Shown: positions 38,465-49,964 of the stretch, one piece after another
How positions within the stretch are numbered: position 1 is the first letter of the stretch
How the letters are laid out: each line of letters starts with the position of its first letter
Source of the DNA: Mytilisepta virgata
Lineage: Eukaryota; Mollusca; Bivalvia; Mytilida; Mytilidae
Direction: 5' to 3'
Assembly (NCBI GenBank): GCA_028015205.1
Contig: JAPWFG010000022.1
Span: 186,001-250,000, forward strand
DNA: 64,000 nucleotides
Notes under the pieces: model-generated
The model's database searches: none
Seen by the model: only the letters and a program-made list of their open reading frames with translations
Told to the model about the DNA's origin: nothing
Position numbers and translations under genes: made by a program

Positions 38465-39776
38465 GTAAGTATAATCTAGATATTTAAAATAAATGCAACT
38501 GCAGGTAATTGTTGAAGAAATGCCAAAGTCTGTATTGTTTATAAGATATAATACATTCATTGTACTAAGTATTGGACGTTGTATTCTCTTTTCTAAGTAA
38601 TGGTTCGCCGTCCCGCAGAGTAGACAAGAACAATGGATATAATAAAATCTTTGATACCAGTTTTGATGCATAAGATGTGCAAATTTCGTCGATTTACGAC
38701 TCGTCAGTCGTTGAAAGCCATAACAACAATCCGAAAACTTCAAGAGAAAAATTTTAAAAATTCCAAAATAAAACAGTGTTGGAAAATGTTGTATTGTGAC
38801 TTTTTCTATAATATTAGGTACTTTCTCACAAAAACATTTCATGCGCGTAGTACTAGATAACATGTCAGCATCACTGATATTGTTGTGTTACTTTACAATT
38901 CAGATGCATTTTAAAACTTCTGCTGTCGTATCACTTAAGGAGATTTTAGAAACAAATTACTGATCAATACGTTAGTGACAAATTCATTAAAAAATACGAA
39001 AACAATTTGCGGAATAAAATGACACAAAGCTATTCTGGTATTAAGTTTGGGGAAATTTTTGGGCCTAACTATTCAAACTAATCAGTTTTTTGTATTGGTA
39101 ATACAAGGCATCTGCTTAGTTTGGTTGATTTAAAATTTCAAAAAAATTGAAATGAAAACGTGTTGTTTTTAGCACCATTGTTTAATTTCAGATGATAAAT
39201 AAACAGTAAACTTCCTTGAAGTACCTCAGTGGTTAATTTTATCTCATACAGATGTATTACCATTTAGATTGAAACAAAACATGGTATTTCAAAAATAATT
39301 CATATTTTGTTGGGTTCTTAAATTGTTCATGATATCCGCTAAAATTGGTGTACGACTAATGTAATAGGTTCCTAGTATTTTAAAACTTTCCGTGGTTATA
39401 GGTGGATGGATGTCAGACTTTAATTTTCGTTCCATAAATATTTCATCACGTACTTTTGTTATATTTTCATTACATTACTTAAATCAGTTTCATATCAAAA
39501 GAAAAAACTCAATTTGTTTGAAAATACACTAACATAGTTAGATCGGATGGATAATATCTACGCAAGTTGTAAGATTTTGTAGATAATGATATTGAGAGAA
39601 ATATTTAATTCTGTATATGTATGTGCTTTAATTCATACACATATATAATGAAAAGAAAACAATTCGGGGTTTAGCATATCATCTAATTTTATTGATAGCG
39701 GAAATATAGATACAATGAGAGAGGTAAATGTATTATTAAATTCATTGCTGATAGGGTTTTTATATTTATTTTACAG

Positions 39777-39788
39777 AGCAAATAAAAA
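39777..39788 (+). CDS. Micro-exon 8 (12 nt)
   Basis: AGCAAATAAAAA between TTTTACAG and GTAAGTATAA. Phase 1 reads QIK; junction with micro-exon 7 makes CAG (Gln), and joining to the P-loop exon at 43084 makes AGA (Arg). Confidence 0.7.
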
Positions 39789-41079
39789 GTAAGTATAAAC
39801 TAGATATTTAAAATAAATGCAACTGCAGATAATTGTTGAAGAAATGCCAAAGTCTGTATTGTTTATAAGATATAATACATTCATTGTACTAAGTATTAGA
39901 CATTGGATTCTCTTTTCTAATATAATGGACCGCAGTCCCGCAGAGTAGACAAGAACAATGGATATAATAAAATCTTTGATACCAGTTTTGATGCACAAGA
40001 TGTGGAAATGTCGTCGATTTACGACCTGTTAGTCGTTGAAAACCAAAACAACAATCCGAAAAGTTTAAGAGAAAATTTTAAAAATTCCAAAATAAAACAG
40101 TGTTGGATAATGTTGAATTGTGACTTTTTCTATAATCATAGGTACGTTCTCAGAAAAATATTTTATGTGCGTAGTACTAGATAACATGTCAGCATCACTG
40201 ATATCTTTGTGCTACTACACAATTCAGATGCTTTTTAAAACCTCTGCTGTCGTATCACTTAAAGAGATTTTATGAACAAATTACTGATCAATACGTTAGT
40301 GACTAATTAAAAATAAGAAAACAATTTGCAGAATTAAAACGACACAAGGTTTATTCGCTACTAAGTTGGTGGACATTTTTGGGCCTAACTTTTCAAACTA
40401 ATCATTTTTTGTGTATTGGTAATAAAATTCATCTTCTTAGTTTCGTTGATTTAGAATTTTAAAAAAGAGAATTTGAAAGGAAAACGTGTTGTTATTGGCG
40501 CCTTTGTTTAATTTCAGATGATAAATAAATAGTAAACGTCCCTGAAGTACCTCAGTGGTTAATTTTACCTCATACAGATGTATTACCATTTAGAATATAA
40601 CAAAACATGCTATTTCAATAATAATTCATATTTTGTTGGATTCGTAAATTGTTCATGATATCCGCTAAAATTGGTGTACGACTAATATAATAGTTTCCTG
40701 GTATTTTAATACTTTCCTTGGTTATCATGGGATTTATGTTAGACTTTGATTTTCTTTCCATAAATATTTGATGACGTACTTTTGTTATATTTTCATTACA
40801 TTACTTAAATCAGTTTCATATCAGAAAGAAGAAAAGTAACTCATTTTGTGTGAAAATATACTAACATAGTTGAATCGGATGGATAACACGAGATGTTATA
40901 TTTTGTAGATAATGATATTGGGGAAAATATTTGATTCTGTATATGTGCATGTTATAATTTATACCCATATAGAATAAAAATAATGTTTGACACTCTGATT
41001 CTTATTTATTATTAGTATTATTATTTGATACTAGATATGTGTTTAATTTGTATTTCCCTGAAAAGAGAACCATTTTTGT

Positions 41080-41139
41080 GTCTCCCCTTCAAGGAAGGGA
41101 GACGTATTGTTTTAGTCGTCCCCAACGAAGTGGGGTGAC
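41080..41139. repeat. Two adjacent hairpins, each followed by TATTGTT
   Basis: Hairpin 1 (41080-41103) pairs GTCTCCC with GGGAGAC; hairpin 2 (41115-41139) pairs CCCCA with TGGGG within GTC...GAC. Each is followed by (G/A)TATTGTT. Probably the head of a mobile element. Confidence 0.55.
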
Positions 41140-41452
41140 ATATTGTTATTGTACCTTTTTTTATTTTATTTTCTTTCTTCACCCATTTTTCCCAGACAGA
41201 ATCTCGGATATGGATGGACCAATGTTGATGGAATTTGCCATCAACTGAAAATTGTGGTTTCTGCAGACAAAAAATAATTTTGTATTTGATACTAAACATG
41301 TGATTAGTTTGTATTTCCCTGAAAATAGAAAACCAATTTTTGATAATTATATTTGAATGGAAGAGATATAATCTTGGATTCCAAAAAATAGATATTTTAG
41401 TTGATAGATAAAAAAGTAAAGACCTTTTTTGTGCACGTTTTTTTATAGTTTT

Positions 41453-42420
41453 TGTCGAGCCTGCGACTTTAGTCGCAGAAAGCTCGACATAGGGATGGTG
41501 ATCCGGCGGCGGCTCACTTCTTAAAAGCTTTATATTTTAGAAGGTAGAAGACCTGGATGCTTTATACTTTGTATATAGATGCCTTATGTTACGAACTTTC
41601 CGTCTGTCATATGTACATTGTCCTTGACCTCATTTTCATGGTTCAGTGACTAATTGAAAAAAAATTAAAGATTTTTTGTAATGTTAATTTCTCTCTTATT
41701 ATGAGTAATAGGATAACTATATTTGGTATGTGCGTACCTTACAAGGTCCTCATCCCCGTCAGACAGTTTTCAATTGACCTCGACCCAATTTCAAGGATCA
41801 GTGAACAAGGTTAAGTTTTGGTGGTCAAGTCCATATCTCAGATACTATAAGCAATAGGTGTAGTATATTTTGTGTATGGAAGGATTGTAAGGTGTACATG
41901 TCCAACTGGCAGGTGTCATCTGACCTTGACCTCATTTTCATGGTTCAGTGGTTATAGTTAAGTTTTTGTGTTTTGGCCTGTTTTTCGAATACTATATGCA
42001 ATAGGTCTACTATATTTGGTGTATGGAAGGATTGTCAGGTGTACATGTCCAACTGGCAGGTGTCATCTGACCTTGACCTCATTTTCATGGTTCAGTGGTT
42101 ATAGTTAAGTTTTTGTGTTTTGGCCTGTTTTTCGAATACTATATGCAATAGGTCTACTATATTTGGTGTATGGAAGGATTGTAAGGTGTACATGTCCAAC
42201 TGGCCGGTGTCATCTGACCTTGACCTCATTTTCATGGTTCAGTGGTGTGTTTTGGCCTGTTTTTCGAACACTGTATGCAATAGGTCTACTATATTTGGTG
42301 TATGGAAGGATTGTAAGGTGTACATGTCCAACTGGCAGGTGTTATCTGACCTTGACCTCATTTTCATGGTTCAGTGGTTATAGTTAAGTTTTTGTGTTTT
42401 GGCCTGTTTTTCGAATACTG
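41453..42420. repeat. Hairpin-headed element with 147 bp tandem units
   Basis: The head hairpin (41453-41489) pairs TGTCGAGC with GCTCGACA and CTGCGAC with GTCGCAG, and is followed by GGCGGCGGC. The body has TGACCTTGACCTCATTTTCA copies; the marker TCCAACTGGC(A/C)GG occurs at 41901, 42048, 42195 and 42327, i.e. 147 bp spacing and then 132 bp because of a 15 bp deletion. Frames at 42115-42387 are repeat translation. Confidence 0.8.
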
Positions 42421-42599
42421 TATGCTATATGTCTGATAGCATTTACTTTCATTAGAAATACACGACAGGCGAGACATTTTTGTGTGTCAACTCTTGTTCC
42501 AATTAGTATAATGATTGGAATTTTGCAATCCATAATTCATTTTACAAAATTCCTGCCAATGACGCAACAGTGGATTTTGTCAAAACAATTATGAACAAC

Positions 42600-42840
42600 A
42601 GCATTGCCCAAAAAGATTTTTTTGGGAAGCACGACGGAAAAGGTTGACCTTGCAGGAAGCAGAGAGTGCTTACTCTTCCGGATCACCTGCGTCTACCCTC
42701 GGTTGTTTGGTAGAGTCCATGTTGTTCATATGTTTTTAGTTTTTAATTGTAATGCATGTGTTGTTTTGGTCTTGTCTTCGTTATTTTCCGGAGTTTGTCA
42801 CTTGTTTCGATTTTCCCCTCCTTCAAGTATTTCTTGACTT
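42600..42840 (+). repeat. Relic of Penelope-like element 3' end
   Basis: AGTGCTTACTCTTCCGGATC, then GTTGTTCATATGTTTTTAG, TTTTTAATTGTAATGCATG and TTTCTTGACTTTACC match 27605-27800 block by block. No RT is attached. Confidence 0.75.
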
Positions 42841-43083
42841 TACCTGTGTTAGCCAACAAATCTGTATGGTCATTTGGCTAGATTATTACGGAAATTAATA
42901 TTCTTTTAATATCGTAAATGGTGTATTGGTGGGGAAATGTAGTTTTGGTAAAAGATATGAATTTTAAGCGAATTTTTAAAAATTTGTATTTCTTATTCAG
43001 AAAATATCAGGACAATTGATCTTCATATTTATCAGTTTATCTGTCTTAAATATCATAATTAAAAACATATTTTGATTTTCTAG

Positions 43084-43317
43084 GAGCTCGTAGATCACAA
43101 GAAATATTAAATAAATTTCTATCATTTGACTTGGTTCCATCACATGACGGTAGAATACTTGTGGTTGGAAGTTATGGAGCAGGTAAAACTACACTAGTAA
43201 TGAACCTTATCTATGAGAAGATCCCACACGAAAGACAGAGTACCATTGGAATTGATGTTTATTTTGGAAACCTGCTGTTTGATGTGAAGAATAGACGACT
43301 TCTTAGGAGAAAAGCTG
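43084..43317 (+). CDS. Roc GTPase exon with P-loop
   Basis: The exon starts after TTTTCTAG (ends 43083) and ends at the donor GTAATC (43318). After two bases completing a split codon it reads ARRSQEILNKFL, then RILVVGSYGAGKTTLVMNL, with a P-loop (GSYGAGKT) that binds GTP phosphates, and STIGID, a plausible switch I / G2 Thr region. It ends in a Lys/Arg-rich turn, LLRRKAG, split by phase 1 to the next exon. The residues before the P-loop continue the charged helix of the micro-exons. Roc domains always come with a COR domain, found at 54009. The gene could be related to MFHAS1, DAPK1 or LRRK-type ROCO proteins, but none of their other domains is seen, so no symbol is given. Confidence 0.85.
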
Positions 43318-44545
43318 GTAATCACAATTTTATTTATCTTGAACTTTTAACAGTCCAGTTTTTTTGTTGTTTCAAGATTTGGATGATATATGCATATATA
43401 TATAGATTCATCTTAAACGTTTTTTTTTTATTTTGATTCTCTGGTAATTTGGTAATTAGAAGATTTTCGAGGAATTCATGTTAATTATTTCAAAAGTTAT
43501 ATATCCTAAAGTGACATTGATTACAAGAATAGATTCAATGTTGGCATAATACAACGTCATTGTTTTGTCACGTAAGGCTGTTCGCTTGTCATGTTTTTGA
43601 ATTTTTGTAAGATGTTCAGAATCATCTGGTTTTATCATGTGAATGCCATAAATTATTTTTCCCGCTCACACCATGACCACCCATTTTTCTTTTCGTAAAT
43701 CTTTTGCATCCAGAATAATAAGCCATTTGTAAAAGTCTTATAAAATCCTTGTTTATATTTAACGGTTTTTGAGAAATAAAACTTGTCAATGTTAAAGCTA
43801 TGTAGAATAGAGAAAAGATATTTTTCGCGCCAAATTTTCAATGGCTTCTATCTCGAAAACAAGCACACTGACCTATATTTTTTTCTGTTCTTTTAGTTCC
43901 TTTATTAATACACTATTAATATTTACCAGTGTTATGAAAAGCTTGTTATTTTGAAATTGAGCAGAGAACACCCTTAATTACTTATGCATACTCAATAATA
44001 ACTCTCTTACATATTTGCAGTAAATAGTTGTCATTACGTTGAAATTTGACTAAAACAGTGGATATTAAGACATGGATATAACTAAGAAAAGAAGTTGTAT
44101 CAAAGTATGCTTACCATTCTTCGCTGCATCGGTTCAAAAGTGGTCAATGTTGCAACATTATACCTTTTTTAGCCAAGAAACGTGCAAAGGTTTTTACTTC
44201 CAACTCGTCTCCTCCACGCCATCAAGCATTGTTTGTCAAGAACATCCTCGCAAGTGGTAACCAAAGGACGTCCTAAATTTCAATCCTGACATTTTTGCCC
44301 GAAACGGAAATCAAACAAGGGACCTTCTTTAAACACTATCCCATGGTGCACACTTACCTCTTACTACCATTAACCCTTTAGCATTTGCCCAGTTTTTGAC
44401 AAAAATCATGAACAATTCGGGTTGCACAATTGACCACACAGAAAAAAAATATTTTCAAAGAGAAAAACATTTATTGTATACATTGTAAAAGTATAATACA
44501 CTAGCTTTAATTTTTCAAATTCATTACTTGATTGCCTTGATTACC

Positions 44546-44759
44546 GTTGCTATGGTAACACATCAAACTTCACTTCAAACTTGAATTTTAACTGTTTTTA
44601 GCCAAAATCAAAATATACTGAGGGTTCTTTTTTGTTCAGAAGTAGAAATAGGGTTTGTTTATGGTACAATAGTTTTAATAACAACCTGAACTGGATAAAA
44701 CAATTGAACAGTTTTGGAAATTATATGAGAAAGTTAGGTTATTTATGTTGCTAGGCAAC
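44546..44759. promoter_or_regulatory. X-box-like motifs in the intron
   Basis: GTTGCTATGGTAAC at 44546-44559 and GTTGCTAGGCAAC at 44747-44759, with half sites CCTTAGCAAC or CCCTAGCAAC near 44900, 44925, 45225 and 45245. This is similar to the palindromes near 2740 and 2931. RFX-type binding is inferred. Confidence 0.3.
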
Positions 44760-45414
44760 CATGAGAATTTGTCAATAAATGCTGATTCCATATAGTTTTC
44801 TAAATTTTTTATATAATAACATGAAATTCCACCCTTAAATTAATTATTTCTTTACCTTAACTAATTCCTATATATTTTTGGAGAAAATGTCATATTTTTC
44901 CTTAGCAACCAATGACATTCCCTAGCAACAAACTATGAAAAACCCTCTACTGATATATATTCAATGTAAAATGATTTCCGAAAGTCCAATTTTATTTAAA
45001 AATCCAAAATCTTGAGTAATGTTAAATATTCACAGGTTAAGATCATTTCTACCTACTAAAAATAGTGTAAACTTTTACTTATTAAAATGCTACTAATCAA
45101 CCATGTTCATTGGTTCGCAGTAGAAATTTTGTCAATTTGAAGTTTTGACATGTTCCACCATCAACCCATTTATGACTTAAACCAGAATAAATAATACATA
45201 CATGTAGATATTCAAATATTTTTCCTTAGCAACGATATTGACTCCCTAGCAACCAAGAATGAAATACAGTTTTCAATTTTAAGAAGAAGGCAGAAATGAT
45301 TCCTTATTTAAACATACAAGTATACTAGTTCAAAGGTTTTTACCGGCTTAAAAAGAAGAAATCAAATGACAATCAAATTATATACACCAGAGACGATGGT
45401 AAACATTTACAGTT

Positions 45415-45664
45415 GAATAGGGGACATCTCGGCCCGTGGACCACTCGGCCCAAGACCACTCAGCCCGAGGTAAAGACAACTCGGTCCGTCAGAAAAAGAC
45501 AACTCGGACCGTAACACTAACAATATTAGGTTCATTTAAAAGTTAACTTGTAAAGACAACTCGGACCGTAATCCTTTTGATGGGCCGACTGGTCTTTTTA
45601 GTACAAATGAACGGGACGAGTGGTCCTGGGCCGAGTGGTCCGCGGGCCGAGTTGTCCTGCACCC
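45415..45664. mobile_element. 250 bp MITE with long inverted ends and 8 bp target repeat
   Basis: The ends are inverted repeats over about 45 bp containing GGCCGAGTGGTCC on one arm and GGACCACTCGGCC on the other. TTACAGTT flanks both sides (45407-45414 and 45665-45672), an 8 bp target duplication as made by hAT transposases. Internally AGACAACTCGG(A/T)CCG repeats three times. The frame at 45620-45913 crosses its edge and is not a gene. Confidence 0.75.
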
Positions 45665-45707
45665 TTACAGTTCTCTAAAATAGATAATCATCACATTCGT
45701 TCCCTTT

Positions 45708-46100
45708 TGTCGAGCCTGCGACCTTTGTCGCAGAAGCGAGACATAGCGATCCTACAGTTCGTTGTCGGCGGCGGCGGCGTCAATATTTACATTCACTCTG
45801 TGTTGAAAGTTTTTAAAACATTAATAACTTTTTTAAATTATCCTGGATTTTTACCAAACTTGGACAGAAGCTTGTTCATATCAAAAGATAGTATCAAGAG
45901 GAAAATTTTGTAATAATTTTTTCTCCCATTTTTTCCATATTTTACTTATAAATGGACTTGGTTTATCTCCCAGTTAACATAATATACAGTCTGCAGTTAA
46001 AGTATTTAAAACATTAATTACTTTCTTAAACCATCCTGGATTTCTATCAAACTTGGACAGAGGCTTCTTCATGATCAAGAAATAACATGTGGAGAATAAT
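45708..46100. repeat. Hairpin-headed repeat with two ~190 bp units
   Basis: The hairpin at 45708-45743 (TGTCGAGCCTGCGACC...GTCGCAG) is nearly the same as at 41453 and is followed by GGCGGCGGCGGCG. The body carries AAACATTAAT, then ATCCTGGATTT and AAACTTGGACAGA twice (about 45817 and 46003). Confidence 0.65.
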
Positions 46101-47682
46101 TATGTACATTCTACTATTACACTGAAAACATAGACAACAGCGAAATCAGGCGAGAAACTATTATTTGTGAATATTTCTTTCTTAGCAATCATAGATGTAG
46201 CTTTCTAACAAAGTTTGTGTTGAGATTTTAACTATAACCTTTATAGTCTATTTGATTTGATGTACAAAATAAGCATCGGTTTATTTCGCTTGCATAAAAA
46301 TTTAGATAGACCAAAATGCTTAAATACTATTTTCCTTATTTTCAATAACTTTTGGCATGGGAATCTTTCAAACCAATATTTGGTATTTCATAGAAAAGAT
46401 GACAACTGGAGAGACATATTGTTGTGTACAGTTTTTTAATGAGTATTTGGGTGCAGGTTAGAAAGTATTTTGCCTTCTTGTTGCATATAAATTGTTTGTA
46501 GAAAAATGAATCCTGTCTCTCTTAGATTTTTTTCTTTGCTCCAAGATTTATGGTTATGAATACACTAATAAGCAAAGGAAGTTGTTGACTTCACATTTTG
46601 AAACTAAATAGACTAGATAAACTGCACTGTAATGTTTTAAATTAAAACAAATACTAGTATACATAATTTGAGCACTTTTTATTTTGAAATGTATTTTAAA
46701 AACAGTTCAATGCTTTCAAACCTTCCATATGTGATTGTATATTATGATGTACACATTGAAAATCCATATAATCAATTAAATTGTTATTCAAACACAGCAC
46801 TGTCACTGAAGCACCAGTCTGTATATGTAACATGTATGTAAATTCAATTAAACGAACGCCTTGTTTAGTTTGGAAAGGTTTGCTGAAATTTCGTACAACT
46901 TTCTTAGATCTACATAACATTCTGAAAAACAAAAAGTATTTTTTAAAAATCCAATCTGAATGACCAAGACTGGTTCTTAATATGACTTCACTGAAGCAAT
47001 ATGAACATGCAAATACTTGTATACTGTTGAATGTGAATTTTTGAAAGACATTATCTTTTGCCTGTATTACAAATGTACATTTAATCTGACTATGTAAACA
47101 TTGCAATGTAGTACATGCATATAAAATAAGTGTCTGTTAATACTATACAGACTAATTTTATAAATGTGCAGAATAAATGTTATTAATTTGAAAATTTGAG
47201 AATAATGAAGTGTAAATTTCACTCCATGTTATGGCTGATTTAAATACAACATACATTTTGTATCACAAATTATTACTGCTACATGTATACAGAAAACTCT
47301 TAAACAATACCTGAAAAAGGCACATGCATTGATAAGCTTTAATTTATGTATAGAATTACCAGCCATTTTTCACAGTTACAGAGCTACCATTTGATTTTAG
47401 GGGGGGGGGGATTTCATAGGATGTAGTAAATCAAATGTTTGATCCTGCCTATTTTTTTTGTCGAACTTTTGGTCCTGGATTTTTTACTCGCCCGCTATTG
47501 CAGCCTAAATTTTTATTTTCATTTAAACCCAAAACTTTCCTGATTGACATAGATTCCTGCATTCCCCCCTTGAAAATCAAATGCTTGCTACCTCACAACA
47601 TATCTTGTCTTTAACTATTAAAGTTTATGTTGCAGTTTGAAAATTACTTGTTTTTTTTTTCATTAATAAATATATTGGGTGG

Positions 47683-47860
47683 CCATGGTAGCTGAGTGGT
47701 CTAGTTTGGTTGCCTATTTATGATCACTAAGCCTGTTAGAGTTTAACCCATCTTGTGGTATGGTGTGTTCAACTCCTATCTAAATTGACAGGGATTGCCT
47801 GACATTGGTCATTGGTTCTCTCCAACTTCCACCAATACATGATTAAAACTATAAAAACAT
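47683..47860 (+). repeat. tRNA-derived SINE relic
   Basis: GGTAGCTGAGTGGTCTAG resembles a tRNA Ser/Leu-type A box and AGAGTTTAACCC a decayed B box about 45 bp later. The following GGTTCTCTCCAACTTCCACC resembles the conserved central part of mollusc SINEs. No intact tRNA fold is claimed. Confidence 0.5.
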
Positions 47861-49942
47861 ATCTTTTACTATATTTCAAATAAGAATGCATGTATCATTT
47901 TGCATGTATTTAAATGGGCATACATGAATACATTATATCTTGCAAATGTTATTTGTGTACACCACCATTTAACAAATTCTTACCACTTATATCACATACA
48001 ACTGATGTTACCAAATTAAGTTTCTAAATATACCACAGAATGGTTCCTTGTATGTGCCCAGTATATGCAAATTTAAGTCGGGGGGGGGGGGGGGGGTTGG
48101 TATCTGTCAAAACAGAAAAAAAACATAATATTTACATTAAAAAATAATTAATTCATAAGTTACAAGTTTTCTACTACATTGTAACTATGCTTATTTATTT
48201 ATGGAAGGGAAAGGAATTTAAAAGGAAATAATGCTCCAAATTACATTATTTGTATTAAAGAATTATAGTTTTAGAATGTAAATAAAAAAATCTGAATTAA
48301 AAATTACTTTGACATATTTTGAATAATAAAATATGCAATCATATACAGGATCATAGATACTGCAAAAAAAAAAAAAAAAAAAAAGCATATAAAACATTTC
48401 AAGGATCAATTTGAACCTTCCTAATAAATAAATAAATTATGGTTGCTCCTATAAAGTACAAGTTGACTGATGTACATGTACATAATATCTTTTATTTCAA
48501 ACAAAAAAAAATATCATAATACAGAGCTCTCAGATTTAGAAATTGTTTTTTTTTTATTTAATTAGTCACGTGTAAAATCAAGATATGGTGAGCATCACAA
48601 TAACCAAGCAAGGCTTGCATTTCTAGAAATACAGTATCCTGTATTATAAAAATAACTTGTTTATGAATTGCATAAAGTATTCTTTTTCTATTACCAATTT
48701 CTCATGGTAAACAATAAGGTCTTTGTTTACAGTAAAAAAAAAATGAACGAATGCAATTTAAATCTAAACAAATATCAGAAATTCTAAATTGATCAAAACA
48801 ATATTTTTAAACAGGTTAAAATTTCCATAAGACTGCATCAAAGAGTAAAATAAACAAATGTAAAGCTTAAGTAATCCTTCCTGTGCAGCAGGCTTTTTTT
48901 AACCTATTTTTATGTTCACTATTAACAACTTTTGCATGTGCTTTAATTCCATAGTTTAAAAAAAGCTTTTACTTCAAATTTACTATTTAGTGCTTATGAA
49001 ATGTAATTTGGTTGAGATATATATCTATATGTTATCTGCCTTGGGAGTTAACGCTTGATTTTGAGTACAAGATAACATTTATCGATGAGAAAAAATATAC
49101 TTTTACCCATTATTAGAACTGGAACAAAATCATCATCTTCTCACTTTCTTTCTCCTCGCAATCGTTTATTTCGTGATTCAGCAACAAATCAAGAGAGTCC
49201 TCTTATTCTTCATACAGGATATATCGTTTGCAATATTTACAGCCATTTTCACTTGGAAATTAAATAACTTCACTAGATTAATCGTACATTCTTGAGCGTA
49301 ATTGTTGAAACGCACGTGTAAGTCGGTTCAAAAGTCGGCACGTCGTAATAATCTGAAAACCGATCTCCGGAAAGCTATTTACGCTGCCGCACATGTTTAA
49401 GTTTAACCGGCAGTTGCAACGCCATCAAAGGGTCAATATCTGAAAACAAAAGTGTTTTGAAAAGCTTGTAAACTGGAGAAAAAATGTTCGATTTAGATTT
49501 TCCTATTTCGATTTGCAATTTTAAAAATTTGACGTAAATTGAAAAGATAGAGAAAAACGAGGGAATTCTTCTGCATTAACTAGATTATTTCATCCGCAAA
49601 AATGATAAATCTAGATCTTTTTAAGATATATTATATCACAATAAAAGTCTTTTTCTGCACTTTAGAGTACACTTTTCATATTGTGAATTATTAGTCAAAC
49701 GAGTGAGAATATACGCTTCAAGTACATCGGACATCGTTGTAAAATTGCAGATGAAAATTGAATAAGTGTAGCAACGTGTACACCATAATAACTCGTCTTT
49801 TTACAAACAAATATTTTATAGAATTATAATAATGTGAAAAAGGAAATTATTGGCTTTAAATCAAGCCCTTTCTGGCCAAACTCCGTTGAGTATTGAGGCA
49901 ATTATCAAGTTTTTGTTGGAATGATACTACACGTTGAACGCT

Positions 49943-49964
49943 TACCGGTCAAATTTGACCGGTA
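49943..49964. repeat. 22 bp perfect palindrome near the element end
   Basis: Half site TACCGGTCAAA is followed directly by its reverse complement. It lies just inside the right TTAA-bounded end and could be a subterminal transposase or protein binding site. Confidence 0.6.

Larger units (their letters stand above)
30940..40985 (+). repeat. Tandem array of ~1.3 kb units, each with a micro-exon
   Basis: Units begin near 30940, 31581, 32895, 34047, 35286, 36610, 38010, 39330 and 40658 (anchor ATATCCGCTAAAATTGG, decayed in the first unit). Spacing is about 1.15-1.4 kb except for the first unit, which has internal deletions. The first eight contain a micro-exon; the ninth ends near 40985 before reaching it. 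Each unit also carries TGTGCAAATGTCGTCGATTT, related to a stretch in the C1q duplication (GCACATGTCGTCTATTTAGG), so a dispersed repeat was captured before amplification. Minus-strand frames of 60-80 codons recur in most units but are by-products. Confidence 0.95.

Noticed and set aside
32024..39998. Recurrent minus-strand frames of 60-80 codons (MHILCIKTGIKH type) in most array units
   Set aside because: They recur because the unit is duplicated. Changes, including length changes and stops, fall without regard to codon position, and they run antisense through the splice signals of the micro-exons.
42115..42387. Two overlapping 87-90 codon ORFs
   Set aside because: Translations of the 147 bp tandem repeat in two frames; the internal repetition reflects the DNA repeat.
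45620..45913. 97-codon ORF
   Set aside because: Spans the edge of a MITE and the GGC-rich head of another repeat.
46696..47106. 136-codon minus-strand ORF in the Roc intron
   Set aside because: No recognisable domain, low GC, no splice or start context; kept only as intron content.
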